NCBI GenBank assembly: GCA_905214315.1
Contig: CAJMLN010000001.1
Span: forward strand, 1 to 64,000
Direction of reading: 5' to 3'
From: an uncultured bacterium
GTDB lineage: Bacteria; Bacillota; Clostridia; Christensenellales; QALW01
Length of the DNA stretch: 64,000 bases
Shown here piece after piece: positions 33,493 to 41,623 of this stretch. The stretch's first letter is position 1. Every line of letters starts with the position of its first letter. The position numbers and the translations under genes are program-made. Under the pieces are notes generated by a model. That model was not told the DNA's origin. It made no database searches and saw nothing but the letters and a program-made list of their open reading frames with translations.

Positions 33493-33686
33493 AAAGATCT
33501 TTTTAAAAACAACAGCTCCGCCTGCTTAACACTAAAATGGATTGCAGGAAGCAAATAAACAAACTCTTTTTTCCAAAATGCCGCCAGGGGTTTCCGCCTA
33601 TAGACCGGTTTCTGCAAAATGAAGAAGCCAGGATATTACAGCAGATATTTTTTGCCGTCAATTATCGCCCCCTTCCCCATTTACGG

Positions 33687-33800
33687 TCAATTACAATTTT
33701 CTCTTATTAGGGGACCCGTCACCCGCCAAGCGGCTGAAGGATAACCCTTTCTTTCCCTCATCCTCGCAGAATTCCGCGTCGGGGAGCGCCTGAAAAGCAG
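33687..33800 (-). repeat. Possible dispersed clostridial intergenic repeat
   Basis: On the minus strand the segment reads as an open frame ending in AAWRVTGPLIRENCN and a TGA, with no start signal. I recall similar strings recurring as short spurious hypothetical proteins in gut Clostridia, which would mark a dispersed non-coding repeat. That is recollection and not checked. Only one copy lies in this window. Confidence 0.3.
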
Positions 33801-33990
33801 CGAAATTTTAAAAACGGGAATCTAATGCCGGCGGCCATATCCCGAAGGAACGGAAATCAATCTAATTTCCAAATAGGAAATTGATTCACGCCCTTCGTTA
33901 AAACGATGCCCATCGACAAAAATATACGGTTCCAAGAATTTTTTTGTAACAAAAATTCTTAGATAACGGGCTCCATACCCCACAAAAAAA

Positions 33991-34020
33991 TTGATAGCTG
34001 CGCGGGAAATATGATATAAT
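33991..34020 (+). promoter_or_regulatory. Promoter of hflX
   Basis: TTGATA, 18-nt spacer, perfect TATAAT. It leaves a leader of about 120 nt before the GTG start. Confidence 0.6.
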
Positions 34021-34147
34021 AAAGAAAACTATTTTCAATATGGCTTATTCAGGCTTTCTCGTTAATTTCAAAAAAACGACGAATGCATAAAGCATTCTAA
34101 ATAAAACCGCAGCAATAAAATATTTTCTGCGGCAGAAAGGATTATTT

Positions 34148-35872
34148 GTGATAAACGGAGCAACAAAAGGCATCAAACAAACAGTAAAAGAAAAGATAGA
34201 GGCCCTGGAAAAGTTCCCCGCGGACGGCTCCGCCTTTCTCTCTCCCTCCCTGGCGCACGAAATGGGGGAAATTACAAAAAAAATCGGCAGAGAGCTCTGC
34301 GTATATCTTTCCCGCGGCGGGGAAATCCTGTACGTGTCCCTGGGCGAGAGCGACCGGGCCGATCTTGCGGATATCCGTCTGCGGCGCAGCGAAAACAGGC
34401 TCTCCGGTCTGCGGTGTATTCATACGCATCCCGGCGGCAGCGGCATGCTCTCGGCGGTGGATATCGAAAGCCTGAAAAAGCTGCGGTTTGACGCGATGTG
34501 CGCCGTAGGTGTGGACGAAAACGGCACCACCGATGTTTCCATGGCCGTGCTGGATCAAAGCGAGCAAGGCTTTGCATTGCTCCGAGCCGAAAGCGTTTCC
34601 GCTGTTCCGCAGGAGGAATGGCTTGCGGCCATTGAAACCGCGGATCGGCAGATCCGCCGCGAACTCCTCAGCGAGGAAGCGCCCCAAAAGGAGCGCGTGC
34701 TGCTGATGGGACATGACGAGGCGTCCCTTGAAGAGCTGGCGAGACTGACCGATACCGCCGGCGGCGAAGTCGTATATAAAGCCATACAGAAAAGCACTGC
34801 GGGCATTCTGGGCAAGGGAAAAGTTGCCGAGCTGGCCCTTACCGTGCAGGCGCAGAATATACAGCTGGCAATCTATGACGATGAGCTGACCGTTGCGCAG
34901 CAGCGGATGCTGGAGGAGGAGCTGGGTGTGCGCGTCATCGATCGGACAGCCCTGATCCTTGACATTTTTGCCATGCGCGCGGCTACCCGCGAGGGAAAAA
35001 TGCAGGTGGAGCTGGCGCAGCTGCAGTACCGGCTTTCCCGCCTAAAGGGCGAGGGTCTGGCGCTTTCCCGGCAGGGTGGCGGCATCGGCACCCGCGGCCC
35101 GGGCGAAGAAAAGCTGGAAACCGACCGGCGGCATATCAACCGCAGGATCTACGAGCTGAAAACCCAGCTTTCCCAGCTTTCCCAGCGCCGGGGTCTGATG
35201 CGGAAGCAGCGGAAAAAGCAGGAGCTGCCCCAGGTGGTGCTGGTGGGCTATACCAACGCCGGCAAAAGCACGCTGCTGCAGGCGCTCTCAGGCCGCGACG
35301 TATTCTGCGAGGACAAGCTGTTTGCTACGCTCGACCCCCTGACGCGGCGGTGTGAAATCGAAAAAAATGTCCTCATCTGCCTTACGGACACGGTAGGATT
35401 TATCAAAAAGCTGCCCCATCAGCTGGTGGAGGCCTTCCGTTCCACGCTGGAGGAAGCCGCTTTTGCCGATCTTCTCCTGCACGTGTGCGACGGCTCCAGC
35501 GCAGAGCTGTTTCCGCAAATGGCAGCTGTGGAAACCGTTTTAGAGCAAATCGGTGCGGCGGGGCTGCCGAGGATTACCGTCATCAACAAAACGGATGCCG
35601 CCGCCGAGCTGCCCGCCGTAAAGGACGCCGTATATATCTCCGCAAAAACGGGACGGGGCATCGAAGAACTGAAACGGCGCATAGCCGGCGCGCTGAAGGA
35701 AATGCGCTGTGAAGCCACGGTACTGGTGCCGTATGCCAGGGGTGACATTCTGGCCTGTATCCATGAAAAGGGAAAGGTGCTTTCGCTGGAGCATTTGAAC
35801 GAAGGAACGCAGGTCACCTTTTCCGCCCCTAAAGAGGAGGTAAGCCGGATCTGCGCCCGGCTGGAAAAATAA
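34148..35872 (+). CDS. hflX: GTPase HflX with N-terminal JAMM-like segment
   Basis: HflX is a ribosome-associated GTPase that splits stalled or hibernating 70S ribosomes under stress. The HflX core is clear: the glycine-rich GGGIGTRGPGEEKLETDRR signature, G1 GYTNAGKST (367-375), G3 DTVGF and G4 NKTD. At 574 residues it is about 150 longer than the common form. The extra N-terminus contains H92-T-H94-P, six residues, S102-x-x-D105, the exact HxHP-x6-SxxD pattern of JAMM/MPN metallopeptidases, with a candidate Glu at E59. Whether this part binds zinc or cleaves anything is unknown. The start is GTG after AGAAAGGA. A terminator follows. Confidence 0.9.
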   Translation: MINGATKGIKQTVKEKIEALEKFPADGSAFLSPSLAHEMGEITKKIGRELCVYLSRGGEILYVSLGESDRADLADIRLRRSENRLSGLRCIHTHPGGSGMLSAVDIESLKKLRFDAMCAVGVDENGTTDVSMAVLDQSEQGFALLRAESVSAVPQEEWLAAIETADRQIRRELLSEEAPQKERVLLMGHDEASLEELARLTDTAGGEVVYKAIQKSTAGILGKGKVAELALTVQAQNIQLAIYDDELTVAQQRMLEEELGVRVIDRTALILDIFAMRAATREGKMQVELAQLQYRLSRLKGEGLALSRQGGGIGTRGPGEEKLETDRRHINRRIYELKTQLSQLSQRRGLMRKQRKKQELPQVVLVGYTNAGKSTLLQALSGRDVFCEDKLFATLDPLTRRCEIEKNVLICLTDTVGFIKKLPHQLVEAFRSTLEEAAFADLLLHVCDGSSAELFPQMAAVETVLEQIGAAGLPRITVINKTDAAAELPAVKDAVYISAKTGRGIEELKRRIAGALKEMRCEATVLVPYARGDILACIHEKGKVLSLEHLNEGTQVTFSAPKEEVSRICARLEK

Positions 35873-35896
35873 AGGCCTGTCCGGCCGCTGTTCTGC

Positions 35897-35928
35897 AGGC
35901 ATTGCTCTACATACAATGCCTTTTTTTC
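35897..35928 (+). terminator. Intrinsic terminator after hflX
   Basis: AGGCATTG, 9-nt loop, CAATGCCT followed by TTTTTT. It lies 25 bp past the stop codon. Confidence 0.88.
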
Positions 35929-35951
35929 CTTGGTGCAAAAAACACAGGGAG

Positions 35952-36215
35952 TCAGCATTTTTCCTTCAAAGCTTTATATTTTTCTCTTGTGGCAATGCCG
36001 CCGCGTATATGCCGCTCATCCTTATGCTCTTCCAGTATTTTTTTTACCTGCTGAAACAAAGGGGCGTTTATATGCTCCAGTCTCTGGGTAATATCCTTAT
36101 GTACCGTGCTTTTACTGATGCCGAACTTTTTTGCCGCGCCGCGCACCGTGTCCTGCGTCTGTACAATATAGCCGGCAAGCTCCACAGCACGCTGTTCGAT
36201 AGAAGAATCAAACAT
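35952..36215 (-). CDS. spoIIID: Sporulation transcription regulator SpoIIID
   Basis: This 87-residue DNA-binding protein is active in the mother cell, where it switches gene expression between the sigma-E and sigma-K phases. The helix-turn-helix is GAAKKFGISKSTVHKDITQRL, preceded by RAVELAGYIVQTQDTVR and followed by a basic C-terminal tail; length and sequence match the family. It is preceded by an AGGAGG-like site (GGAGGTTTTTTT). Upstream, GGAATA (36234-36239) and TATTCC (36253-36258) form an inverted repeat that may be part of its control. Confidence 0.95.
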   Translation of the reverse strand: MFDSSIEQRAVELAGYIVQTQDTVRGAAKKFGISKSTVHKDITQRLEHINAPLFQQVKKILEEHKDERHIRGGIATREKYKALKEKC

Positions 36216-36314
36216 AAAAAAACCTCCGCATTGGGAATACTTTATTAAAAAATATTCCTGTGCCGAGGGGATTAGAACCGGCGGACTCAGATTATTTATA
36301 TCCGTGCGGACGCG

Positions 36315-36845
36315 TCAGAACAAATAGCGCGTGCGGTTCAGATTTTCAAAGCGGAACAGAACGTATTCGTCGCCTTCCTTAATAAAATCGCTGCAATACG
36401 TATAAAAATATCTGCCGTAATAAATCTTTATGGGGATTGTCAAATCGCAGTCGCTGGTCTGGGTCTGATCGATAGAGCCGTAGCCCACCGTAATGCCGCG
36501 CTCAATATCCGTCAGTGCCGAACGGATGCCGCCGTCGGAAATTTCGGTATCATAACAGGCGAAAAGAGACAGCAGCAAATCTTTCTCCGCATCGCTGAGT
36601 TTTACGTCGCTGGAAAACTCAAAGGAGATAAACTCCGGCTTTTTTTTCAAGTTTGCGTCAATTACGGCATTAATGGTCATGTCCGTAGCTTCAAAATACG
36701 CTTTTGCCAACCCGGAAATATTTTCAGGAATTTCGATGCTTACCCCCATCACCTGATGCGGCGGTACAGCAACATGCTCCACCTGCTGTTTACATCCGGC
36801 AAACAGCAGCGGCAGCAGCAAAAGCAAAGGGATCAATTTTTTCAT
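36315..36845 (-). CDS. Hypothetical lipoprotein
   Basis: This 176-residue protein has a short hydrophobic signal ending in LLFAGCKQQ, a good lipobox, so it is anchored outside the membrane. The mature part is alpha/beta with no family I recognise; it has an acidic early half and a basic, Tyr-rich C-terminal part (IYYGRYFYTYCS). It starts four bases after the stop of an XRE regulator gene, so the two are co-transcribed and probably functionally linked. What the lipoprotein binds is unknown. Confidence 0.75.
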   Translation of the reverse strand: MKKLIPLLLLLPLLFAGCKQQVEHVAVPPHQVMGVSIEIPENISGLAKAYFEATDMTINAVIDANLKKKPEFISFEFSSDVKLSDAEKDLLLSLFACYDTEISDGGIRSALTDIERGITVGYGSIDQTQTSDCDLTIPIKIYYGRYFYTYCSDFIKEGDEYVLFRFENLNRTRYLF

Positions 36846-36849
36846 ATAA

Positions 36850-37164
36850 TTACTCCATGAATTTTTCTATTGTCTTATTCAGCGCCCTGCGCTGAGCTTT
36901 TGTTAAAATTTTCCCTTTATAGGTAAGCACCAGGGGCCCTTCCAGCAGGCTACAGATATCCGCAGCGTCATCACGGCCGATCAAGTACTCCACCGAAGCG
37001 CCGAAAAAGTCGGCTATTTTACAAAGCTGCCCCATATCCGGGCGCCGCTCGCCGGTTTCATATTTCGTCAAGGTAGACCTTTCAATTCCCAAATATTTAG
37101 CAAGCTCCCCCTGCGTAAGCCCGGCCTCTGTTCTTAACAGCCTGATTCTTTCAGCTGGAAACAT
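36850..37164 (-). CDS. XRE-family transcriptional regulator
   Basis: This 104-residue protein has an N-terminal helix-turn-helix (IRLLRTEAGLTQGELAKYLGIERSTLTKYETGERRPD) of the Cro/C1 type. A short C-terminal part begins FFGASVEYLIGRDD, usual for small Xre repressors. It is followed at four bases by the lipoprotein gene. AT-rich DNA upstream contains the palindrome AATTGCAATT near 37207-37216, which could be part of an autoregulatory operator. Confidence 0.88.
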   Translation of the reverse strand: MFPAERIRLLRTEAGLTQGELAKYLGIERSTLTKYETGERRPDMGQLCKIADFFGASVEYLIGRDDAADICSLLEGPLVLTYKGKILTKAQRRALNKTIEKFME

Positions 37165-37278
37165 AACATATCACCTCATTTTTATATTATACAATAGGAA
37201 TGTTTTAATTGCAATTATTTATTGTGTGTCATAACAAAGAAATGTTTGTGAAATCTTTGCTATCCGGCGCGACTGTAC

Positions 37279-37307
37279 TTTACAGAATATAAAAAATTTT
37301 GTATGAT
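37279..37307 (+). promoter_or_regulatory. Promoter of the membrane protein gene
   Basis: TTTACA, 17-nt spacer, TATGAT, about 60 bp upstream of the start codon. Confidence 0.5.
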
Positions 37308-37368
37308 ATATTTTTAAGAAAGACTTATTTTACCTGCAAATACTTTGTTGGCAAAGGAGTTTAAAAGA

Positions 37369-38403
37369 TTGAAAAATACGATCTCATTTAAAAGCTCGTT
37401 TCAAAAAATGAAAGAACTGATCAGGCAGTCAGAGGGAAAATTTACAATTGCCGTAACGCTGGTGCTGATCCCTGTTTTGCTAATCAGCTGCTATTGTGCC
37501 TTTGTGCTGTACAGGGATTTTACTATTGACTATTCTGTTCTGGATACATTTGATTATACGTCCATGATGTCCTGGCAGCAAAAGGACTGGAACGCCTTTT
37601 ATGAGGCTTACGCCAACGCCGTGCCGCTGACGGACAGCACCTTTTCCGCTGCGGACACCATCTTGCAGCTTATTGGATATCTTTTGGGAATCTTTATCGA
37701 TATCTTTGTAATCCTGCTGGCGCTGAGTCTGCTGGTAAAAAAGCGAACGGCGGAAGCAGGCAGTATGTTCAGCCAGGCCCTGCGGAAAATACTGCCCATG
37801 GCGGTGGTCAGCATCTTCTATAACTGGGTGGGCCAGTTGGCGCAGTCAATGATGGTATCCTCCGCCTTTTCCATGACAATCGTCACGCATATTTTCGGGG
37901 CAACCGGGCTGGCAATCTCGCTTTTCCTTTCGGTGCTGCAGCTGGTATTCATTGCCCTGCTGGTCTCCTGGATGCTTTTATATATTTATTATATGAGCAT
38001 CACCGTATGTATCGGACGCACGCGCCTGATGCTGTCCTTCGGGTATACGCGGGAAATACTGCGCGGCAGAAGCTTCCGGCAGGCGCTTCACATCATCCCC
38101 TGGGTGGCAGCCACGTTTCTGATTCCTTCCTGCCTGCAGATTGCCGGCATGTTCTGCATGGCCGATGCCGCCGTGGGCCTTACGCTTACCGGCATTGCCG
38201 CCGTGATGCAGATCGTGGCAGGCGCCTGTATGTGGATGTTTCTGGTGCCGGAATACTTTGAACTGGAAAAGCAAAGCGGCATTCAGGAAAAAATACGCGA
38301 CGTGGTAGCCCAGGCCATGGAGCGCGCACGCCGGGACGGTGAATCCCAGAAGGACGAGCCTTTAGAAAACCGAGAGGATCCCCCGAAAGAGGAAAAAAAA
38401 TAA
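37369..38403 (+). CDS. Multi-pass membrane protein of unknown function
   Basis: This 344-residue protein has about six transmembrane helices, for example FTIAVTLVLIPVLLISCYCAF, LGIFIDIFVILLALSLLV and LFLSVLQLVFIALLVSWMLLYIYY. It ends in a charged tail rich in Glu, Asp, Arg and Lys. I do not recognise a family; the helix pairs separated by short loops recall DUF975-like or glycerophosphoryl-type membrane proteins, without firm evidence. The best start is TTG 37369 behind AAAGGAG; a TTG further upstream has no ribosome site. It precedes lon on the same strand. Confidence 0.7.
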   Translation: MKNTISFKSSFQKMKELIRQSEGKFTIAVTLVLIPVLLISCYCAFVLYRDFTIDYSVLDTFDYTSMMSWQQKDWNAFYEAYANAVPLTDSTFSAADTILQLIGYLLGIFIDIFVILLALSLLVKKRTAEAGSMFSQALRKILPMAVVSIFYNWVGQLAQSMMVSSAFSMTIVTHIFGATGLAISLFLSVLQLVFIALLVSWMLLYIYYMSITVCIGRTRLMLSFGYTREILRGRSFRQALHIIPWVAATFLIPSCLQIAGMFCMADAAVGLTLTGIAAVMQIVAGACMWMFLVPEYFELEKQSGIQEKIRDVVAQAMERARRDGESQKDEPLENREDPPKEEKK

Positions 38404-38481
38404 AAAATTGCCCCAGAGCTGCTCAAACAAAGAATTTTGGGTATAATAGTTAACGCTTTTTGTGAAAGGAGCTGAACAGGT

Positions 38482-40800
38482 ATGTCGGAAGAAAAAACAA
38501 TGATGATCCTACCGCTGCGCGGCGTGGTGGTCTTTCCCAATATGACGGTAAACGTAGAAGCGGTACGCAAGCGCGCTGTTTCGGCAATTGAAGAAGCAAT
38601 GGCCGGCGACAGCCTTGTCATGCTGGTAGCCCAGAAAAACGCCGCCACAAAGGAGCCCACCGAAGACGATATCTTCCAAATCGGTACGATCGCGCGTATC
38701 AAGCAGCTGATCCGAATGCCCGGTGAGGGAATCCGCATCGTAGCCCAGGGCGTACAGCGCGGCAGAATCGAAAGCTTTTCCTACGAGGGTCTCAGCTATT
38801 GCGGCCGTATACAGCCCGTAGAGGAGGCGGCAGACTACGATATTATCGACGCCGAGGCGCATATGCGCCTGATGATCGGCGAATTTGAGATTTTCAATAA
38901 AAACGGCAAAAAAATTCCCAGCGATGTAGTAAACGCCGTAAGAAATATGCGCACGCCCGGTCTGGCCGCCGATACGATTGCCGCCGCGGTGATTGATAAC
39001 TTTGAAAAACGGCAGGAGCTGCTGGAAGCGCTGGATCCCATCGAGCGAATGGAGATGCTGTACTCCTTTTTAAATACCGAGAATCAGATCTACGGCCTGG
39101 AGGAGCGCGTCCGCGGCCGTGTAAAGGTGCAGATGGATAAGGCCCAGCGCGACTATTACCTGCACGAGCAGATCAAGGCGATCCACCGGGAGCTGGGTGA
39201 CAACGATGAATCCGCCGCGGCGGAACTGCTGCAAAAAATCAAGGCCAGTCAGATGCCCGCCGAAACAAAAAAGAAAGCCGAAAAAGAGCTTTCCAGAATG
39301 GAAAAAATGCCGCAGGGAATGCCCGAAAGCGCGATTCTGCGCTCCTATATTGAGTGTCTGCTGGAGCTGCCCTGGAAAACGCAGACCGAAGATAATTTAG
39401 ATCTTCAAAACGCCAGAAAAATACTGGACGATGATCACTACGGCATGGAAAAGGTCAAGGAAAGAATTATCGAATACCTGGCCGTACGCGCTCTTTCCCG
39501 CTCAATGCGCGGGCCAGTGCTCTGCTTTGTGGGCCCTCCCGGTGTGGGAAAGACCTCCATTGCCAAATCCATTGCCAGGGCCGTAGGCAGAAAATTTGTG
39601 CGCATGAGCCTGGGCGGCCTGCGGGATGAAGCGGAAATCCGCGGCCACCGCCGTACCTACGTGGGCGCCATGCCGGGCCGCATCATTACCTCGATGCGTC
39701 AGGCGGGAACGGTGAATCCCGTGTTCCTGTTTGATGAAATTGATAAAATGGCCTCCGATTTCAGGGGCGATCCCTCCAGCGCCATGCTGGAGGTGCTGGA
39801 TCCCGAACAGAACAACACGTTCCGCGATAATTTTCTGGAGGTTCCCTACGACTTAAGCAACGTCATGTTCATCACCACGGCCAACTCCCTGGAGGGGATT
39901 CCCGGCCCTTTGCGGGACAGAATGGAAATCATCCAGCTTTCCAGCTACACGGATGTGGAAAAGCTGCAAATCGCCCAGCGTCATTTAATGCCCAAGCAGC
40001 TGAAGGAAAACGGCATGGAGCCCGGCGACGTTGCCCTGACGGACGAGGCAATGCTGTATTTAATCAACAATTATACCCGGGAAGCCGGCGTCCGTTCACT
40101 GGAGAGGCAGATCGGCCAGCTTCTGCGCAAGTGCGCCTGCCGGTTTATTGAAAACGGCCGTACGGCAATCTCGGTAGATCAGGCCTATCTGACTGAGCTT
40201 ATCGGCAAGCCTAAATATTTCAGAGACGAGCTGCTGCTGGAAAATAAAATCGGCTCCGCCACCGGCCTTGCCTGGACGAGCATCGGCGGTGAAACCCTGG
40301 AGATTGACGTTACCGTTTATCCCGGCACGGGTGAGCTGCTGCTTACAGGCCAGCTGGGCGATGTTATGAAGGAATCCGCGCGCACGGCGTTCAGCCTGAT
40401 CCGCAGCCGTGCCGACGAATGGAACATTGTGCCCGCGTACTTTAAAGAAAAGGATTTTCATATCCATATCCCCGAGGGGGCTACCCCCAAGGACGGACCC
40501 TCGGCGGGCATTACGCTCTTTACCGCAATGACCTCGGCGATTACCGGGGTTGCCGTACGCGGCGATACCGCAATGACCGGAGAGATTACTTTGCGCGGCC
40601 GAGTTTTGCCCATCGGCGGCTTAAAAGAAAAATCGCTGGCGGCCTACCGGGGCGGCATCCGCAGAATTATTATCCCCAAGGACAACCTGCGGGATATTGA
40701 GGACGTCCCGGCTGAAGTCGCGGAAAAAATACAGTATATCCCGGCCGCCGATATCGACAGCGTGCTGGAAAACATCTTAGTTTCCCCCATCGGCAAATAA
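38482..40800 (+). CDS. lon: ATP-dependent Lon protease
   Basis: Lon degrades misfolded and regulatory proteins in the cytoplasm. Domains of the 772-residue protein: N-terminal LON substrate-binding region (residues ~10-200), AAA+ ATPase with Walker A GPPGVGKT (351-358) and Walker [11 protein letters not shown], then the serine protease domain with catalytic S674 in KDGPSAG and K717 in LKEKSLAA. Length and all motifs are complete. The ribosome site is AAAGGAG; a TATAAT at 38442-38447 could be the -10 box. No CIRCE or CtsR box is evident. engB follows, the common lon-engB order. Confidence 0.97.
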   Translation: MSEEKTMMILPLRGVVVFPNMTVNVEAVRKRAVSAIEEAMAGDSLVMLVAQKNAATKEPTEDDIFQIGTIARIKQLIRMPGEGIRIVAQGVQRGRIESFSYEGLSYCGRIQPVEEAADYDIIDAEAHMRLMIGEFEIFNKNGKKIPSDVVNAVRNMRTPGLAADTIAAAVIDNFEKRQELLEALDPIERMEMLYSFLNTENQIYGLEERVRGRVKVQMDKAQRDYYLHEQIKAIHRELGDNDESAAAELLQKIKASQMPAETKKKAEKELSRMEKMPQGMPESAILRSYIECLLELPWKTQTEDNLDLQNARKILDDDHYGMEKVKERIIEYLAVRALSRSMRGPVLCFVGPPGVGKTSIAKSIARAVGRKFVRMSLGGLRDEAEIRGHRRTYVGAMPGRIITSMRQAGTVNPVFLFDEIDKMASDFRGDPSSAMLEVLDPEQNNTFRDNFLEVPYDLSNVMFITTANSLEGIPGPLRDRMEIIQLSSYTDVEKLQIAQRHLMPKQLKENGMEPGDVALTDEAMLYLINNYTREAGVRSLERQIGQLLRKCACRFIENGRTAISVDQAYLTELIGKPKYFRDELLLENKIGSATGLAWTSIGGETLEIDVTVYPGTGELLLTGQLGDVMKESARTAFSLIRSRADEWNIVPAYFKEKDFHIHIPEGATPKDGPSAGITLFTAMTSAITGVAVRGDTAMTGEITLRGRVLPIGGLKEKSLAAYRGGIRRIIIPKDNLRDIEDVPAEVAEKIQYIPAADIDSVLENILVSPIGK

Positions 40801-40869
40801 ACTGCGTCTCTTCTTTTACGGCGCAGTCTTCACACAGACTGCCGCCCCCGCGGCGGCACAGGAGAAAAA

Positions 40870-41454
40870 ATGGTCATAAAAAAAGCAATTTACGAATACG
40901 GCTTTGCCCTGCCGGAGCAGTATAAGCCGCAGCCCCTGCCGGAGATCGCCGTAGCGGGAAAATCCAATGTAGGAAAGTCCAGCTTTATCAATATGCTTAC
41001 CAACAACGGAAAGCTTTCCCGTGTGGGACAAAAGCCCGGAAAGACGATTCTGATCAATGCGTTCAAATTGAACGACGGCTTTTATTTAATGGACTTTCCC
41101 GGCTACGGCTTCGCCCGGGTAAGCGACGCCGAAAAAGACCGGTGGAGCCGCCTGATGGAGGGGTATTTAAGCATCTCCGAGGTGCTAAAGGGCGTAATCT
41201 TTTTACTGGATATCCGCCACGCGCCCGGTCAGGGGGATAGAGAGATGCTCAACTGGCTTACCTATTACCATATCCCGTTCATCATCGGCGCAACCAAGGC
41301 CGATAAGCTGAGCAAGGCGCAGACGCAAAAGGCGCTCTCAGTGCTCTCGGTAGAAACAGGCGTCATCCTGAACCAGATCATCCCCGTTTCTTCGGTGACA
41401 CGACAGGGAAAGGACGCCATGCTGCAGGCCATAGAAGAGCTGCTGAAAAAATAA
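40870..41454 (+). CDS. engB: Ribosome biogenesis GTP-binding protein EngB/YsxC
   Basis: This 194-residue essential GTPase is needed for late 50S subunit assembly. Motifs: G1 GKSNVGKSS, G2 region SRVGQKPGKT, G3 DFPGYG, G4 TKAD and a G5-like SSVT. Length is normal for the family. It lies 69 bp behind lon, with GGAGAAAAA as the ribosome site, and is closed by a strong terminator. Confidence 0.96.
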   Translation: MVIKKAIYEYGFALPEQYKPQPLPEIAVAGKSNVGKSSFINMLTNNGKLSRVGQKPGKTILINAFKLNDGFYLMDFPGYGFARVSDAEKDRWSRLMEGYLSISEVLKGVIFLLDIRHAPGQGDREMLNWLTYYHIPFIIGATKADKLSKAQTQKALSVLSVETGVILNQIIPVSSVTRQGKDAMLQAIEELLKK

Positions 41455-41472
41455 CAAAAAAGCAGGACGACA

Positions 41473-41510
41473 CAGGGCACCTTTCGTAAGGAAGGGTGCT
41501 CTGTTATTTT
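41473..41510 (+). terminator. Intrinsic terminator after engB
   Basis: CAGGGCACCTTTC pairs over 13 positions (with G-T pairs) with GAAGGGTGCTCTG, followed by TTATTTT. Confidence 0.82.
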
Positions 41511-41524
41511 GGAAGAGCACTATG

Positions 41525-41538
41525 CTGACAACTGTCAG
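41525..41538. promoter_or_regulatory. Palindrome upstream of the XRE-ADP-ribosylglycohydrolase gene
   Basis: CTGACA-AC-TGTCAG, a perfect 6-2-6 inverted repeat 27 bp upstream of the -35 box. It is a possible second operator. Confidence 0.4.
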
Positions 41539-41564
41539 TTGCGTAAAAAGCACTTTTCGGTTTG

Positions 41565-41593
41565 TTGTGACTGCCATCATTTTTTGATATAAT
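41565..41593 (+). promoter_or_regulatory. Promoter of the XRE-ADP-ribosylglycohydrolase gene
   Basis: TTGTGA, 17-nt spacer, perfect TATAAT. The -10 box lies inside the 21-bp palindrome 41581-41601. Confidence 0.7.
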
Positions 41594-41601
41594 ATCAAAA
41601 A
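41581..41601. promoter_or_regulatory. 21-bp palindromic operator over the -10 box
   Basis: TTTTTGATAT-A-ATATCAAAAA is perfectly symmetric (10-1-10) and covers the TATAAT. A dimeric helix-turn-helix protein bound here would block the promoter. The encoded protein itself has such a domain, so autorepression is likely. Confidence 0.6.
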
Positions 41602-41623
41602 AAATAAAAAGGGCGTGTCTATT

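Larger units (their letters stand above)
33493..34147. other. Gene-free stretch with repeat-like DNA and hairpins
   Basis: No convincing gene on either strand. It holds a repeat-like segment (33687-33800), AT-rich inverted repeats (AATTTCC-AAATA-GGAAATT at 33864-33882 and AAGAATTTTT-TTGTAAC-AAAAATTCTT at 33934-33960), and the promoter of hflX near its right end. No tRNA, riboswitch or CRISPR pattern is recognised. Confidence 0.6.

Noticed and set aside
36259..36300. Possible tRNA gene
   Set aside because: Only T-arm-like sequence is present; the T stem does not pair and there is no acceptor or anticodon arm.
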